33,868 bases of DNA from NCBI GenBank assembly GCA_965659715.1, contig CBFHXE010000020.1, forward strand, positions 1 through 33,868, written 5' to 3'. This DNA comes from CABZJG01 sp965659715. GTDB taxonomy: Bacteria; Pseudomonadota; Alphaproteobacteria; Rhodobacterales; Rhodobacteraceae. The number at the start of each line of letters is the position of its first letter. Position 1 is the stretch's first letter. Both the position numbers and the translations under genes were made by a program. The notes below the pieces were generated by a model. That model was not told the DNA's origin and did not search any database. It saw nothing but the letters and a program-made list of their open reading frames with translations. Below are positions 1 to 8,820 of this stretch, piece by piece.

Positions 1-88
1 TGAGGGCGGCTTGAAAATCACCGAATGCGCCGAAGGTGTCAGCAAAGACGAGATGCGCGCTTCAACCGAAGCCACAATCGTAGACTAG
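1..88 (+). CDS. 3-oxoacid CoA-transferase subunit B, C-terminal end (partial)
   Basis: Only the last 28 residues are inside the window; the reading frame starts at base 2 and stops at TAG 86-88. The tail, GGLKITECAEGVSKDEMRA followed by STEATIVD, resembles the conserved C-terminus of ScoB/PcaJ-type CoA-transferase beta subunits, which end in a GLK-x-x-E-x-A-x-GV...T-E-A pattern. These enzymes move CoA from succinyl-CoA to a 3-oxoacid such as acetoacetate or 3-oxoadipate. The substrate cannot be told from this fragment. A good intrinsic terminator follows about 20 bases later, so this gene probably ends its operon. Confidence 0.7.
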   Translation, partial: EGGLKITECAEGVSKDEMRASTEATIVD

Positions 89-110
89 GCTTACATAACG
101 TTTTGCGCTT

Positions 111-138
111 GGGCTGCTCGATTATTTTTCGGCAGCCC
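111..138 (+). terminator. Rho-independent terminator after the CoA-transferase gene
   Basis: GGGCTGC (111-117) pairs perfectly with GCAGCCC (132-138). CGA and TCG extend the stem inside, around a T-rich loop. The stem is followed by GGCTACTTTTGTT, a modest T tract. It lies 22 bases after the CoA-transferase stop codon and before the next gene. Confidence 0.65.
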
Positions 139-235
139 GGCTACTTTTGTTAATTCATTGTGGTTCTGGTACTTTTTTTGCTATCAGATAAATATATGTA
201 TCAAAACGCAAGTATCGGGCAACCAAAGGGCAAGC

Positions 236-1372
236 ATGAAACCATTTACCGTGATCAGCTTTTTGTTTGCTGCACTGCTAAGTTCAATGGGCGCAGCCCT
301 TGCCTTTGCCCAGTCGGTCAGCCTAAGCGAGCTTGACACGTCGGTGCGGCTGCATGCCGATACATCGCTGATCATTACCGTTCCTGAGGGTATTCAAGAG
401 GTGACCATTGCCAATCCTCGGATCGCAGATTTTTCCGTGGTCTCTGACACATCGCTCTATTTAATTGGTAAATTACCGGGTCTAACCTCGCTTACCTTTC
501 TAAGCGATCGTGGTGCTCATTTAAAAACCATCGAGGTCAAAGTCGAAATAGATGTGCGCGAATTGCGCGCAAGACTTGGCGAAGTGCTGCCCAAAGACAA
601 GCTTCGTGTGATGCCGGCCAATCAAGGTGTCATTATATCCGGATCTGTTTCCAGCTCGAAAAAACGAAATCTAGCAATGGAAATTGCGGAACAGTTTTTT
701 CCCGGAAAAGTGTCTCATGCCATTACAGTCCACACGTCTGTTAAACACAAATTTTCTCTCAATGTGGTTAAGTTAAGCGCGCCTCAAATAGCGCGGCTGA
801 AGCGCAAAAACCAGCTATTTGAAGAAACCAATACTGCTAGCGGAAAAGCCCAACAATTAAGCCAGTTTACCCTGTTGATGGATGCATCCCAAAAACAGAA
901 ATTTATTTCCGATCATCAAATTCCTACAATCGACCGGCAAACATTAACCATTAGTTCGGCAAAGGCCCAAACAGCTTTCTTTGGCCAAACTTTCGATGCC
1001 CCCACCCTGAATAAAAATTCGGATATCACTATTGCACAATTGCGCAGTGGTCTATTTGTGACCAGTAAAATAAGTGCGCAGGCCAATAACCTTATTGAGC
1101 TACAACTAAAAGTTGAAAGCGCAACGCCGCAAGCCGTGAGTGCCAAGCCAAGGGGATTTACCACCTATCTCATCGAGCGGCAGTCGGTGAGCCATAAAAT
1201 GGCGCTGAACAAAGGCTTTACCACGCTTTTGGAAATCGGCGGTCCCTCTGAGACATCACAAAGGGTGCACAGCATCTTTGATTTTTACATCACCACATTG
1301 GTCCAACCAAAGTCAAAGCCGCAAAATGACGTGCGATATTTCTTGGTTTTCGATGGCACAGCGGGGGGATAG
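236..1372 (+). CDS. Orphan secretin-like protein with CpaC-type N-terminal domain
   Basis: I chose ATG 236 (378 aa) because AAAGGG sits five bases upstream and a clear Sec signal peptide follows (MKPFTVISFLFAALLSSMGA, cleavage near ALAFAQS). An upstream ATG at 158 would add an unlikely 26-residue leader. Residues about 28-105 fit the pilus-secretin N-terminal domain of CpaC/RcpA proteins (TVPEGIQEVTIANPRIADFS, then LYLIGKLPGLTSLTFLSDRG). Residues about 110-175 look like the following BON-like region. The remaining 200 residues only loosely resemble a secretin barrel, and I cannot find the usual VPxLGxIPxxGxLF signature near the C-terminus. No other tad/cpa pilus genes lie nearby. It may be a diverged periplasmic or outer-membrane protein rather than a working secretin pore. 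Confidence 0.6.
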   Translation: MKPFTVISFLFAALLSSMGAALAFAQSVSLSELDTSVRLHADTSLIITVPEGIQEVTIANPRIADFSVVSDTSLYLIGKLPGLTSLTFLSDRGAHLKTIEVKVEIDVRELRARLGEVLPKDKLRVMPANQGVIISGSVSSSKKRNLAMEIAEQFFPGKVSHAITVHTSVKHKFSLNVVKLSAPQIARLKRKNQLFEETNTASGKAQQLSQFTLLMDASQKQKFISDHQIPTIDRQTLTISSAKAQTAFFGQTFDAPTLNKNSDITIAQLRSGLFVTSKISAQANNLIELQLKVESATPQAVSAKPRGFTTYLIERQSVSHKMALNKGFTTLLEIGGPSETSQRVHSIFDFYITTLVQPKSKPQNDVRYFLVFDGTAGG

Positions 1373-1454
1373 ATTACCCCATATGCCGCGCAGGCCAAAG
1401 CGCTAGCTCAGACTCGGCCTAGCCAAACCGATCAATTGGGCTAAAAAACTCCTA

Positions 1455-3863
1455 ATGACAAACGGCACCGATATAGTTTTAAGATGGGTTGCAAGCAAAG
1501 GCTGGCACATGTTTCCCCATCAGCGCGATATGCTGCAAAGCGCCGATTTACCAGCCCAATTGTTGATCGCTCCAACCGGTGCAGGAAAAACTCTGGCCGG
1601 GTTTCTGCCCACACTGGCAGAATTGGCAAATCATCCACGCCAAGGCCTGCATACTATTTATGTCTCACCGCTGAAAGCTTTGACCGCGGATATCAAGCGC
1701 AACCTAATGACCCCAATTCACGACATGAATTTGGACATCAACGTCGAGGATCGTACCGGTGATACCTCGTCGCATATCAAACGCCGCCAGCGTGCCGATC
1801 CGCCGCAAATCCTTTTGACAACACCGGAAAGCCTTGCGCTGCTGATCTCTTATCCAGAAGCGCCAAAAATTTTTGCCGGTTTGCAAAGAGTATTGGTGGA
1901 TGAAATTCATGCTTTGGCCGAAAGCAAACGCGGCGACCAACTGTCCTTGGCGTTAAGCCGCCTCAATGGAATTTGTCCCAGCCTGCGCCGGGTAGGTCTA
2001 TCCGCCACAGTGGATGATCCGCAGACAATCACCGAGTTGCTATCGGGCGCAGCAGATGCCTGCCCTCTTTGTGTTGCAGACGGGGGGCCGGCGCCAGATA
2101 TATCAATGCTAAAAACAGATGTGCCGCCCCCGTGGTCCGGAGCGGGCGGGCGCTATGCGGTTGAGCCTGTCCTAGAGCAGATCAAACAACATAAAACGAC
2201 ACTTATCTTTCACAACACACGTGCACAGGCCGAAATATTTTTTCATCACCTTTGGCTGGCCAACAGGGATCATTTGCCAATAGCGATCCATCACGGCAGC
2301 CTTGATCGGGCGCAAAGGCAAAATGTCGAAGCCGCCATGACTGCGGGCCAGCTGCGCGCGATTGTGTGCACCGGCAGCCTTGATCTTGGGATCGACTGGG
2401 GGGACGTTGATCTGGTGATCCAGATCGGTGCGCCAAAAAATGTCAAACGGTTGGTTCAGCGCATCGGGCGGGCCAACCACCGCTACAATGCCCCCTCCAA
2501 GGCGATGATCGTACCAGCTAACCGGTTTGAGATTGTTGAATGTGTGGCCGCACTTGAAGCTGTGGTTGCAAATGATCTTGATGGGGAAAAGCGTGGCGGA
2601 AAACCATTGGATGTGCTGTGCCAGCATATCGTATTGGTTGCTTGCGCCGGCCCTTTTGATGCAGACCAACTTTATGCCGAAGTCTGCGCCGCCGGCAGCT
2701 ATAGCGCGCTAAGCCGGGCCGAATTTGACCAATGTTTGGATTTTTGCACCACAGGAGGCTACGCACTTCGTCGGTATGATCAATGGCACCGCCTGATCCA
2801 GCAACCAGATGGCCAATATCGCCTGCGGGACATGCGCAGCGCCCCGCGCATCAGGATGAATGCCGGCACCATACAAGACAATGACACGCTTAAAGTGCGG
2901 CTTCAACGTCGGCGCGGCGGCAAGCCGCTGGGCGAGGTTGAAGAAGCCTTTGCCGCCACGCTGTCGCCGGGGGATACGTTTTTGATTGGCGGCCAAGTGG
3001 TGCGATTTGAAAACCTGCGTGAAATGACGGTCGAAGTTTCCCGTCAAGCCAAGAAAAAACCAAAAATTGCAACATACAGCGGAACTAAATTTGCCACTTC
3101 GACCCAACTCTGCGATCGAATTTTAAACCGCTTTGCACATAAAAACTGGTCAGGTCTGCCGGCGCATACGGTGCTTTGGTTAGAAAAGCAAATTGCAATC
3201 TCGGCGCTGCCTCAGCCCGACACGCTCTTGCTTGAAACATTCCCCCGCCAAGACCTGCATCATCTGTGCGTATATGGTTTTGCCGGACGTAATGCCCAAC
3301 AGACACTGGGGCTTTTGCTAACCAAACAGCTCGAATCAAGAGGGCTTGCCCCTTTGGGGTTCGTGGCCACGGACTATGCAACTCTGATTTGGGGATTGGA
3401 GCCAGTTAAAAACCCCAAAAGCCTGTTTGATCCTGATGATTTGGAGCGCGGTTTAGGCGAATGGTTGGCCGGCAATGCCGTGATGAAGCGCAGCTTTCGC
3501 GCCGTCGCTACTATTGCCGGTTTAATCGAACGAAATTTGCCGGGACTGAAAAAATCGGGCCGCCAAGCGACTTTTTCTTCGGATATTCTCTATGACACGT
3601 TATTGAAATACGACCCCGACCATCTGATGATACAAATCACCAAAACCGAAGCAATGCGTGGGTTGGTGGATTTTTCTCGCGTTCGGCAAATGCTTGACCG
3701 GATAAATGGGCGCATCGAGCACCGCGATCTTCCATATCTGTCCCCCTTTTCTGCTCCTTTATTTTTGGAAGCCGGGCGGGTGCCGGTGGATGGACAAGCG
3801 GTCGAGCGGCTGATTTCTGAGCACACAGAAGCCCTTATCGAAGAAGCCGGATTAGATTTCTAG
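1455..3863 (+). CDS. Ligase-associated DEXH-box DNA helicase (Lhr family)
   Basis: An 802-residue superfamily 2 helicase. Visible motifs: Q-motif region FPHQRDML (about 20-27), Walker A APTGAGKT (39-46), Walker B DEIH (149-152), motif III SAT (183-185), and motif VI QRIGRANHR (335-343). The C-terminal half matches the long Lhr-type extension. Length fits the short 'ligase-associated' Lhr group, which usually co-occurs with PdeM, an ATP-dependent DNA ligase and a beta-lactamase-fold exonuclease in DNA repair. Here pdeM follows 37 bases downstream on the same strand, but the ligase and exonuclease are not in this window. The protein is expected to act in the cytoplasm as a 3'-5' DNA translocase. 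Start ATG 1455 lies at the usual N-terminal boundary of the family. Confidence 0.9.
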   Translation: MTNGTDIVLRWVASKGWHMFPHQRDMLQSADLPAQLLIAPTGAGKTLAGFLPTLAELANHPRQGLHTIYVSPLKALTADIKRNLMTPIHDMNLDINVEDRTGDTSSHIKRRQRADPPQILLTTPESLALLISYPEAPKIFAGLQRVLVDEIHALAESKRGDQLSLALSRLNGICPSLRRVGLSATVDDPQTITELLSGAADACPLCVADGGPAPDISMLKTDVPPPWSGAGGRYAVEPVLEQIKQHKTTLIFHNTRAQAEIFFHHLWLANRDHLPIAIHHGSLDRAQRQNVEAAMTAGQLRAIVCTGSLDLGIDWGDVDLVIQIGAPKNVKRLVQRIGRANHRYNAPSKAMIVPANRFEIVECVAALEAVVANDLDGEKRGGKPLDVLCQHIVLVACAGPFDADQLYAEVCAAGSYSALSRAEFDQCLDFCTTGGYALRRYDQWHRLIQQPDGQYRLRDMRSAPRIRMNAGTIQDNDTLKVRLQRRRGGKPLGEVEEAFAATLSPGDTFLIGGQVVRFENLREMTVEVSRQAKKKPKIATYSGTKFATSTQLCDRILNRFAHKNWSGLPAHTVLWLEKQIAISALPQPDTLLLETFPRQDLHHLCVYGFAGRNAQQTLGLLLTKQLESRGLAPLGFVATDYATLIWGLEPVKNPKSLFDPDDLERGLGEWLAGNAVMKRSFRAVATIAGLIERNLPGLKKSGRQATFSSDILYDTLLKYDPDHLMIQITKTEAMRGLVDFSRVRQMLDRINGRIEHRDLPYLSPFSAPLFLEAGRVPVDGQAVERLISEHTEALIEEAGLDF

Positions 3864-3900
3864 GCTTGCCAAATGCGCCGAACTCTGGCCTTTAGGGGTT

Positions 3901-4566
3901 ATGAGCAGCTATCATTTTACATTGGCAGGCGCTTCTTTGGTTGCTTTAGGCTCTGGTGCCCTGTGGTGGCCAGAAAAAAATCTGCTATGTGTTTCTGATT
4001 TACATCTGGGCAAAGCCGACCGAGTCATGCGGCGTGGCGGCCCGATGTTGCCGCCCTATGAAACCCGCGATACGCTCTATCGGCTTGAAGCCGACATCAC
4101 GCTGACCCGCGCCGAAGTGATTGTCTGTCTGGGCGATAGTTTTGATGATAAGCTCTCTGGGGACCACCTGCCCGAGGCTGAACTTCAGTGGATATCGCGT
4201 CTGCAAACCGGGCGGCGGTGGATTTGGATTGAGGGCAACCACGACCCAGACCCCATGAAATTAGGCGGCACCTATATGTTCGCACTGCCCGAACCACCCT
4301 TGGTGTTTCGGCATATTTCAAGCAGCCGGGAAAATGGCGAAATTTCAGGGCATTACCACCCCAAAGCGCAGATTAGCCTACGCGGAAAATCAATATCAAA
4401 ACCATGCTTTTTGCTGGACAGTGACCGCTTGGTCCTGCCGGCCTATGGGACCTTTACCGGCGGGCTTAAAACTCAGTCCGATGCGCTGTGCGGCTTAATG
4501 CGGCCCGAAGCCGTTGCCATTTTAACCGGAAAACAAGCCCGGCCTATTCCGATGCCACGCGACTAA
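3901..4566 (+). CDS. pdeM: Ligase-associated DNA damage response endonuclease PdeM
   Basis: A 221-residue calcineurin-like metallophosphoesterase. The metal-binding motifs are all present: D-x-H at 33-35 (SDLHLGK), GDSFDD around Asp79, GNHD at 112-115, and GHYHP around His151 and His153. The tail LVLPAYGTFTGGL is typical of PdeM. The family works with the Lhr-type helicase encoded just upstream; 37 bases separate them, so co-transcription is likely. Its stop codon overlaps the convergent folD stop by four bases (4563-4566), which leaves no room for a terminator between the two genes. Confidence 0.88.
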   Translation: MSSYHFTLAGASLVALGSGALWWPEKNLLCVSDLHLGKADRVMRRGGPMLPPYETRDTLYRLEADITLTRAEVIVCLGDSFDDKLSGDHLPEAELQWISRLQTGRRWIWIEGNHDPDPMKLGGTYMFALPEPPLVFRHISSSRENGEISGHYHPKAQISLRGKSISKPCFLLDSDRLVLPAYGTFTGGLKTQSDALCGLMRPEAVAILTGKQARPIPMPRD

Positions 4567-5456
4567 ACTGTAAGTCCTTCTGGTTCGGCCACCCCGTTTG
4601 TGCGGCAACAGGCGGTCACAGTGTTGGCCAAAAGACAGGCGATTGTCATCGGTCCGACACCCCCTGGAACAGGCGTAATGGCACCGGCCACTGCCGCGCA
4701 GCTTTCATAATCTACATCCCCAACCAAGCGCGTGCCGCCCTCGGGTTTGTCGATCCGGTTGATGCCAACATCAATGACCGTAGTGCCCGGTTTGATCCAG
4801 TCGCCGGGCACCATTTGCGCACGGCCAACGGCAGCCACCACAATATCAGCGCGGCGCACCACATCAGGCAGATTTTTGGTCCGACTGTGCGCCACGGTGA
4901 CGGTGCAGCTATCATTAAGCAGCAGTTGTACCATGGGTTTTCCGACAATGTTCGAGCGCCCGATCACAACCGCATCTAATCCTGACAAAGACCCATGATG
5001 ATCTCGTAGCATCATCAAACAGCCCAGCGGCGTACAAGGCACCATTGATTTCTGACCTGTTCCAAGCAAACCGACGTTCGAGATATGAAACCCGTCCACA
5101 TCCTTTTCCGGCGCAATTGAGTTAATCACAAGATCTTCGTTTAAATGCTTGGGCAGCGGCAATTGCACCAAAATACCATGCACCGCAGGGTCTGCATTTA
5201 ATTTGCCGATCAAAGCCAGCAGATCGGCTTCGGATGTACCGGCATCAAGCTTATGCTCATAGCTGTTCATCCCGACCTGGGTGGTTTGTTTTCCCTTCGA
5301 GCGCACGTAAACCTGACTTGCTGGATCTTCGCCCACAAGCACCACGGCCAGTCCTGGTGTGATCTGGTGCTCGGCTTTCAGAGCAGCAACATGGAGTGCA
5401 ACCTGTTCGCGAATTTTTGCGGCAAAGGCTTTTCCATCAATAATCTTGGCGCTCAT
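4563..5456 (-). CDS. folD: Bifunctional methylenetetrahydrofolate dehydrogenase/cyclohydrolase FolD
   Basis: A full-length 297-residue FolD. It interconverts 5,10-methylene-, 5,10-methenyl- and 10-formyl-tetrahydrofolate with NADP. The substrate-site motif is YVRSK (Tyr50, Lys54); ILVQLPLPKH, PEKDVDGFH (Asp121), the nucleotide-binding IGRSNIVGKP and the C-terminal PGGVGPMT are intact. AAAGGA lies about seven bases before ATG 5456. It follows fhs on the same strand with a 117-base gap that contains a strong hairpin. FolD and Fhs together form a formate/formyl-THF module. Confidence 0.96.
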   Translation of the reverse strand: MSAKIIDGKAFAAKIREQVALHVAALKAEHQITPGLAVVLVGEDPASQVYVRSKGKQTTQVGMNSYEHKLDAGTSEADLLALIGKLNADPAVHGILVQLPLPKHLNEDLVINSIAPEKDVDGFHISNVGLLGTGQKSMVPCTPLGCLMMLRDHHGSLSGLDAVVIGRSNIVGKPMVQLLLNDSCTVTVAHSRTKNLPDVVRRADIVVAAVGRAQMVPGDWIKPGTTVIDVGINRIDKPEGGTRLVGDVDYESCAAVAGAITPVPGGVGPMTIACLLANTVTACCRTNGVAEPEGLTV

Positions 5457-5486
5457 TGGTGCGTTCCTTTTGTCTATTTAGCGCTA

Positions 5487-5532
5487 TGGTGGTCTTGGCA
5501 TAATCGTGCATTTCGCACCGCAAAGACCACCA
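5487..5532 (-). promoter_or_regulatory. Long hairpin between fhs and folD
   Basis: TGGTGGTCTT (5487-5496) is perfectly complementary to AAGACCACCA (5523-5532), a 10-bp stem. The loop of 26 bases holds a second small hairpin (GTGC / GCAC). On the transcript the structure ends about 30 bases before the folD start codon. No T tract follows, so a simple terminator is unlikely. An attenuator, mRNA-stabilising structure or operator is possible. Confidence 0.5.
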
Positions 5533-5573
5533 GCAGTTACTCTATCAATTGGGTGAGGACAACCGATCTTGGA

Positions 5574-7250
5574 TTAAAACAGCCCTTCAATCTGGCCTTC
5601 AGAATTGAGCATTATCGATTCCGAGGCTGGTACGGATGGCAACCCGGGCATCGTCATTATCTCACCGCAGATGACAACAATAAATCCGGCTCCAGCGCTG
5701 AGCCGCACTTCGCGCACTGGCACCGAATGGCCCAAAGGTGCGCCCCGCCGGTTCGGATCGGTGGTAAAGCTATATTGGGTTTTCGCCATACAAACCGGAA
5801 GATAGCCATAACCCGCAGCTTCCCAATCTTTAAGTTGGTTGCGAATTTTTCCATCAGCCAAAACCTCATCAGCGCGGTAAATCCGCTTTGCCACAGTTTC
5901 GATTTTCTCAAACAGGCTTAGATCATCGCTGTAAAGCGGTGCAAAGTTGGCCATATCCGCATCGGCAATCTCAGCCACGCGAGTTGCCAGTTCGACCGTG
6001 CCTTCGGACCCTTTTTCCCAGTGCTGGCACAAAATGGCTTCTGCGCCTTGCTCGGCAACATAATCCTTAACGGCTTGTACCTCGGCATCTGTATCGGTGA
6101 CAAAATGGTTAATTCCGACCACCACAGGCACCCCAAAGGATTTTACATTCTCGATATGGCGGCCAAGGTTTGGGCAACCTGCTTTCACCGCCTCAACGTT
6201 TTCCGGACCAAGGTCGGCCTTGGCCACCCCGCCATTCATCTTCATTGCACGCACCGTGGCCACGATCACCACAGCGGCAGGCGCAAGGCCGGCTTTGCGG
6301 CATTTGATATTCATGAATTTTTCGGCCCCAAGATCGGCGCCAAATCCGGCTTCGGTCACCACATAATCAGCAACTTTTAGAGCAGTGGTTGTCGCCATCA
6401 CCGAATTACACCCATGGGCGATATTGGCAAACGGGCCGCCATGGACAAAGGCGGGGTTGTTTTCCAGCGTTTGCACCAAGTTTGGCTGCATCGCATCTTT
6501 TAGCAAAACAGTCATCGCGCCATCGGCTTTGATATCACGGCAATAGATTGGCGTTCTGTCCCGGCGGTAAGCGACAATGATATCACCCAAACGCTTTTGC
6601 AGATCTTCAAGCGAGGTTGCCAAGCACAAGATTGCCATGACCTCAGAGGCCACGGTGATATCAAACCCGGTTTGACGCGGATAGCCGTTGGTTACGCCAC
6701 CAAGCGAGGTTACAATATCACGCAGCGCCCGATCGTTCATATCCATGACCCGGCGCCATACTACACGGCGTTGGTCGATTTCCAGCTTGTTGCCCCAGTA
6801 AATGTGATTATCGATCATCGCAGAGAGCAAATTATGCGCTGACGTGATGGCGTGAAAATCACCTGTGAAATGCAGGTTCATTTCCTCCATGGGGACAACC
6901 TGGGCATAGCCGCCGCCTGCTGCGCCGCCTTTCATCCCGAAACAAGGTCCAAGCGAGGCTTCACGGATACAAATGGCCGCCCGTTTTCCAATACGGTTGA
7001 GCCCGTCGCCCAATCCGACAGTGGTGGTGGTTTTACCTTCACCTGCCGGTGTCGGATTGATCGCGGTTACCAAGATAAGCTTGCCGTTGGGCTTGCTTTG
7101 AACCGAGTTGATAAATTCCTGACTGACCTTTGCTTTGTCGTGGCCGTAAGGCAAAAGATGTTTGGACGGAATATCCAATTTGGCACCGATCTCTTGGATC
7201 GGCTTTTTATTGGCTTCGCGGGCAATTTCGATATCTGATTTATAACTCAT
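5574..7250 (-). CDS. fhs: Formate--tetrahydrofolate ligase
   Basis: A full-length 558-residue enzyme that makes 10-formyl-THF from formate, THF and ATP. The ATP-binding loop TPAGEGKTTT is at about 67-76, and EASLGPCFGMKGGAAGGGYA, HFTGDFHAITSAHNL and the C-terminal MPGLPSVPASE are all family hallmarks. The gene is oriented with folD downstream. In roseobacters this pair serves one-carbon flux from methylated compounds and glycine; that role is inferred from the group, not seen here. A 246-base leader region separates it from the preceding gene. Confidence 0.97.
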   Translation of the reverse strand: MSYKSDIEIAREANKKPIQEIGAKLDIPSKHLLPYGHDKAKVSQEFINSVQSKPNGKLILVTAINPTPAGEGKTTTTVGLGDGLNRIGKRAAICIREASLGPCFGMKGGAAGGGYAQVVPMEEMNLHFTGDFHAITSAHNLLSAMIDNHIYWGNKLEIDQRRVVWRRVMDMNDRALRDIVTSLGGVTNGYPRQTGFDITVASEVMAILCLATSLEDLQKRLGDIIVAYRRDRTPIYCRDIKADGAMTVLLKDAMQPNLVQTLENNPAFVHGGPFANIAHGCNSVMATTTALKVADYVVTEAGFGADLGAEKFMNIKCRKAGLAPAAVVIVATVRAMKMNGGVAKADLGPENVEAVKAGCPNLGRHIENVKSFGVPVVVGINHFVTDTDAEVQAVKDYVAEQGAEAILCQHWEKGSEGTVELATRVAEIADADMANFAPLYSDDLSLFEKIETVAKRIYRADEVLADGKIRNQLKDWEAAGYGYLPVCMAKTQYSFTTDPNRRGAPLGHSVPVREVRLSAGAGFIVVICGEIMTMPGLPSVPASESIMLNSEGQIEGLF

Positions 7251-7354
7251 AATTCATTCCCTATTGGGTGCATGGGGTCGCTCTTGTGTGCGTATAATGT
7301 GCCTTGACCTCAAACAGCACGGCGATTCCGACAATTTTTGGGCCGCATGCGGCG

Positions 7355-7386
7355 GGTTCGGATATACCAGTTTCGCATCCGAAACC
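7355..7386 (-). promoter_or_regulatory. Mutually exclusive hairpins in the fhs leader
   Basis: On the minus strand, GTTTCG-GATG-CGAAAC (7385-7370) can form a 6-bp stem with a four-base loop. The same bases can instead form a longer stem in which TTCGGAT (7383-7377) pairs with ATCCGAA (7363-7357), extended by GG/CC beyond one bulged T. A 12-base perfect palindrome GCCGCATGCGGC (7342-7353) follows at once. The cluster lies about 90-135 bases before the fhs start codon. Competing hairpins in a leader are compatible with a regulatory RNA or an operator; I do not recognise a known riboswitch class. Confidence 0.35.
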
Positions 7387-7496
7387 TTAAAGAACTTTCA
7401 ACAATATAAGTCTGGTCCGTCAAAACAGACCTAAAACAGTACTGCATAGCTTTGATCAGTAGGTTGGAGTCACCTGCAGGTCAGGCGCACCAATCT

Positions 7497-8099
7497 TCAC
7501 CACAAGGTCTTAACCGCCCGCTCTGGCCAAACTCTATCAAACTCTTGCCCACCCGCTTCACCGTTGCTGGCTTCGGCGATGATTTCGCCCATGGTTGGTA
7601 AATCCTGTGTCTCGCTGCTAGCCCATAATCCCGAGCGTAGAAGGGCGCGGGAACATTGGATATAGACTTCTGCAATTTTGATCACGATCACCGTTTCAGG
7701 GCGCTTTCCCTTGCGTTCAAAACCCGCCCGCAAGTGCGCATCATTGGTTAATTTGGCCTTGCCGTTGACGCGCACAACCTCATTGCTGCCGGTGACCATG
7801 AACATCAAAGATACCCGCCCGTCCTCAACAATATTGCGCAGGCTATCCAGCCGGTTATTGCCCCGCCAGTCGGGCATCAAAAGGGTTTGCACATCGCTGA
7901 TTTTAACAACCGGCTCGGCATCTCCGCGTGGACTGCCGTCCGTACCTTTGGGCCCAGTGGTCGTTAGAACACAAAATTGCGATGCCGCGATCCATTTCGC
8001 ATAAAGCGGGGTCAGAATATGAGATACTTTTTGAAGTGCCGCCGTACTGGGCTGACCATAAAGCGCCAATAAATCATCCAGATTTTCGATATACTTCAT
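7497..8099 (-). CDS. PPOX-type FMN-dependent flavoprotein (pyridoxamine phosphate oxidase-like)
   Basis: A 200-residue protein of the split-barrel flavin family. LTTTGPKGTDGSPRGDAEP, LLMPDWRGNNRLDSLRNI and the core VSLMFMVTGSNEVVRVNGKA match the MSMEG_1061-like subgroup of PPOX proteins, close to pyridoxamine 5'-phosphate oxidase. The C-terminal part has YIQCSRALLRSGLW. The biochemical substrate is unknown. Its start overlaps the 3' end of the acyltransferase gene by 26 bases, so it is probably translated from the ftsE-ftsX-plsC transcript. Confidence 0.8.
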   Translation of the reverse strand: MKYIENLDDLLALYGQPSTAALQKVSHILTPLYAKWIAASQFCVLTTTGPKGTDGSPRGDAEPVVKISDVQTLLMPDWRGNNRLDSLRNIVEDGRVSLMFMVTGSNEVVRVNGKAKLTNDAHLRAGFERKGKRPETVIVIKIAEVYIQCSRALLRSGLWASSETQDLPTMGEIIAEASNGEAGGQEFDRVWPERAVKTLW

Positions 8100-8820
8100 G
8101 GTTTTCCGCCTCTTGCATTAATATGTCTGACTGGGTCTCAACCACATTTTCCAATCGGGTTAAAAAATCTTCTTTGTTCAACCCCGGTGCAATTGTCGGT
8201 AAAAATTCGACAACTGCCAGACCCGGTTTTCGGTAAACACCCCGCCGTGGCCAAAAAATCCCCACATTGGTCGCCGCCGGCACGCAGGGTTGACCGGTTT
8301 CTTTGTATAGGACCGCCGCGCCCACCTTATAAGGTAGTTTTGCTCTCGGTGCGACGCGCGTGCCTTGAGGGTAAATAACAAGTTGACCTGCTTGCGCCGT
8401 GCCGTTGCTGATATCGGCTAACATTTTCTTAATCGCTTCAGCCCGGCGGCCACGCTTTACGGGAATGCAATCCAAAAAATAGGCATACCAGCCAACAACC
8501 GGCGCCCATCTAAGGATATTCTTCATAATGAACTTTGGCTTGGGAATAACGCTAACAATTAAAATAATATCAAAGAAACTTTGGTGTTTACTGGCGATCA
8601 AAACGCCATCCGTTGGAACCGGACCGCGAATTTCCGACTTTAGACCGATCATCCATCCAGCAGTCCAACGCACCCATCTGCAATAGGTCTGCACCGTAAA
8701 ACAGGCAAAGCGGTGGCTGACAGCAGACAATGGGGCAAAGGCCACACCGATAACAGCCATCATAAGATACATTTGTATGGAAAATAAAAATGAAAGTAGC
8801 CAGCGCACCGCATATCGCAT
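8074..8820 (-). CDS. plsC: 1-acyl-sn-glycerol-3-phosphate acyltransferase
   Basis: A 248-residue inner-membrane enzyme that adds the second acyl chain to lysophosphatidic acid. A hydrophobic N-terminus (about residues 8-32) precedes the catalytic H-x4-D motif HQSFFD. Other acyltransferase blocks follow: PVKRGRR, YPQGTR (in place of the commoner PEGTR) and VPAATNVG. I chose ATG 8820, which overlaps the ftsX stop as TAATG, a sign of coupled translation. The same frame stays open upstream to about 9240, but that stretch lies inside ftsX and has no family similarity. Confidence 0.9.
   Translation of the reverse strand: MRYAVRWLLSFLFSIQMYLMMAVIGVAFAPLSAVSHRFACFTVQTYCRWVRWTAGWMIGLKSEIRGPVPTDGVLIASKHQSFFDIILIVSVIPKPKFIMKNILRWAPVVGWYAYFLDCIPVKRGRRAEAIKKMLADISNGTAQAGQLVIYPQGTRVAPRAKLPYKVGAAVLYKETGQPCVPAATNVGIFWPRRGVYRKPGLAVVEFLPTIAPGLNKEDFLTRLENVVETQSDILMQEAENHEVYRKSG

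Noticed and set aside
4488..4979. 163-codon plus-strand frame after pdeM
   Set aside because: Overlaps the 3' ends of pdeM and folD in a different frame or strand; both of those are unambiguous genes.
5253..5921. 222-codon plus-strand open frame across folD and fhs
   Set aside because: Antisense to two well-conserved genes and their spacer; the translation has no family resemblance.
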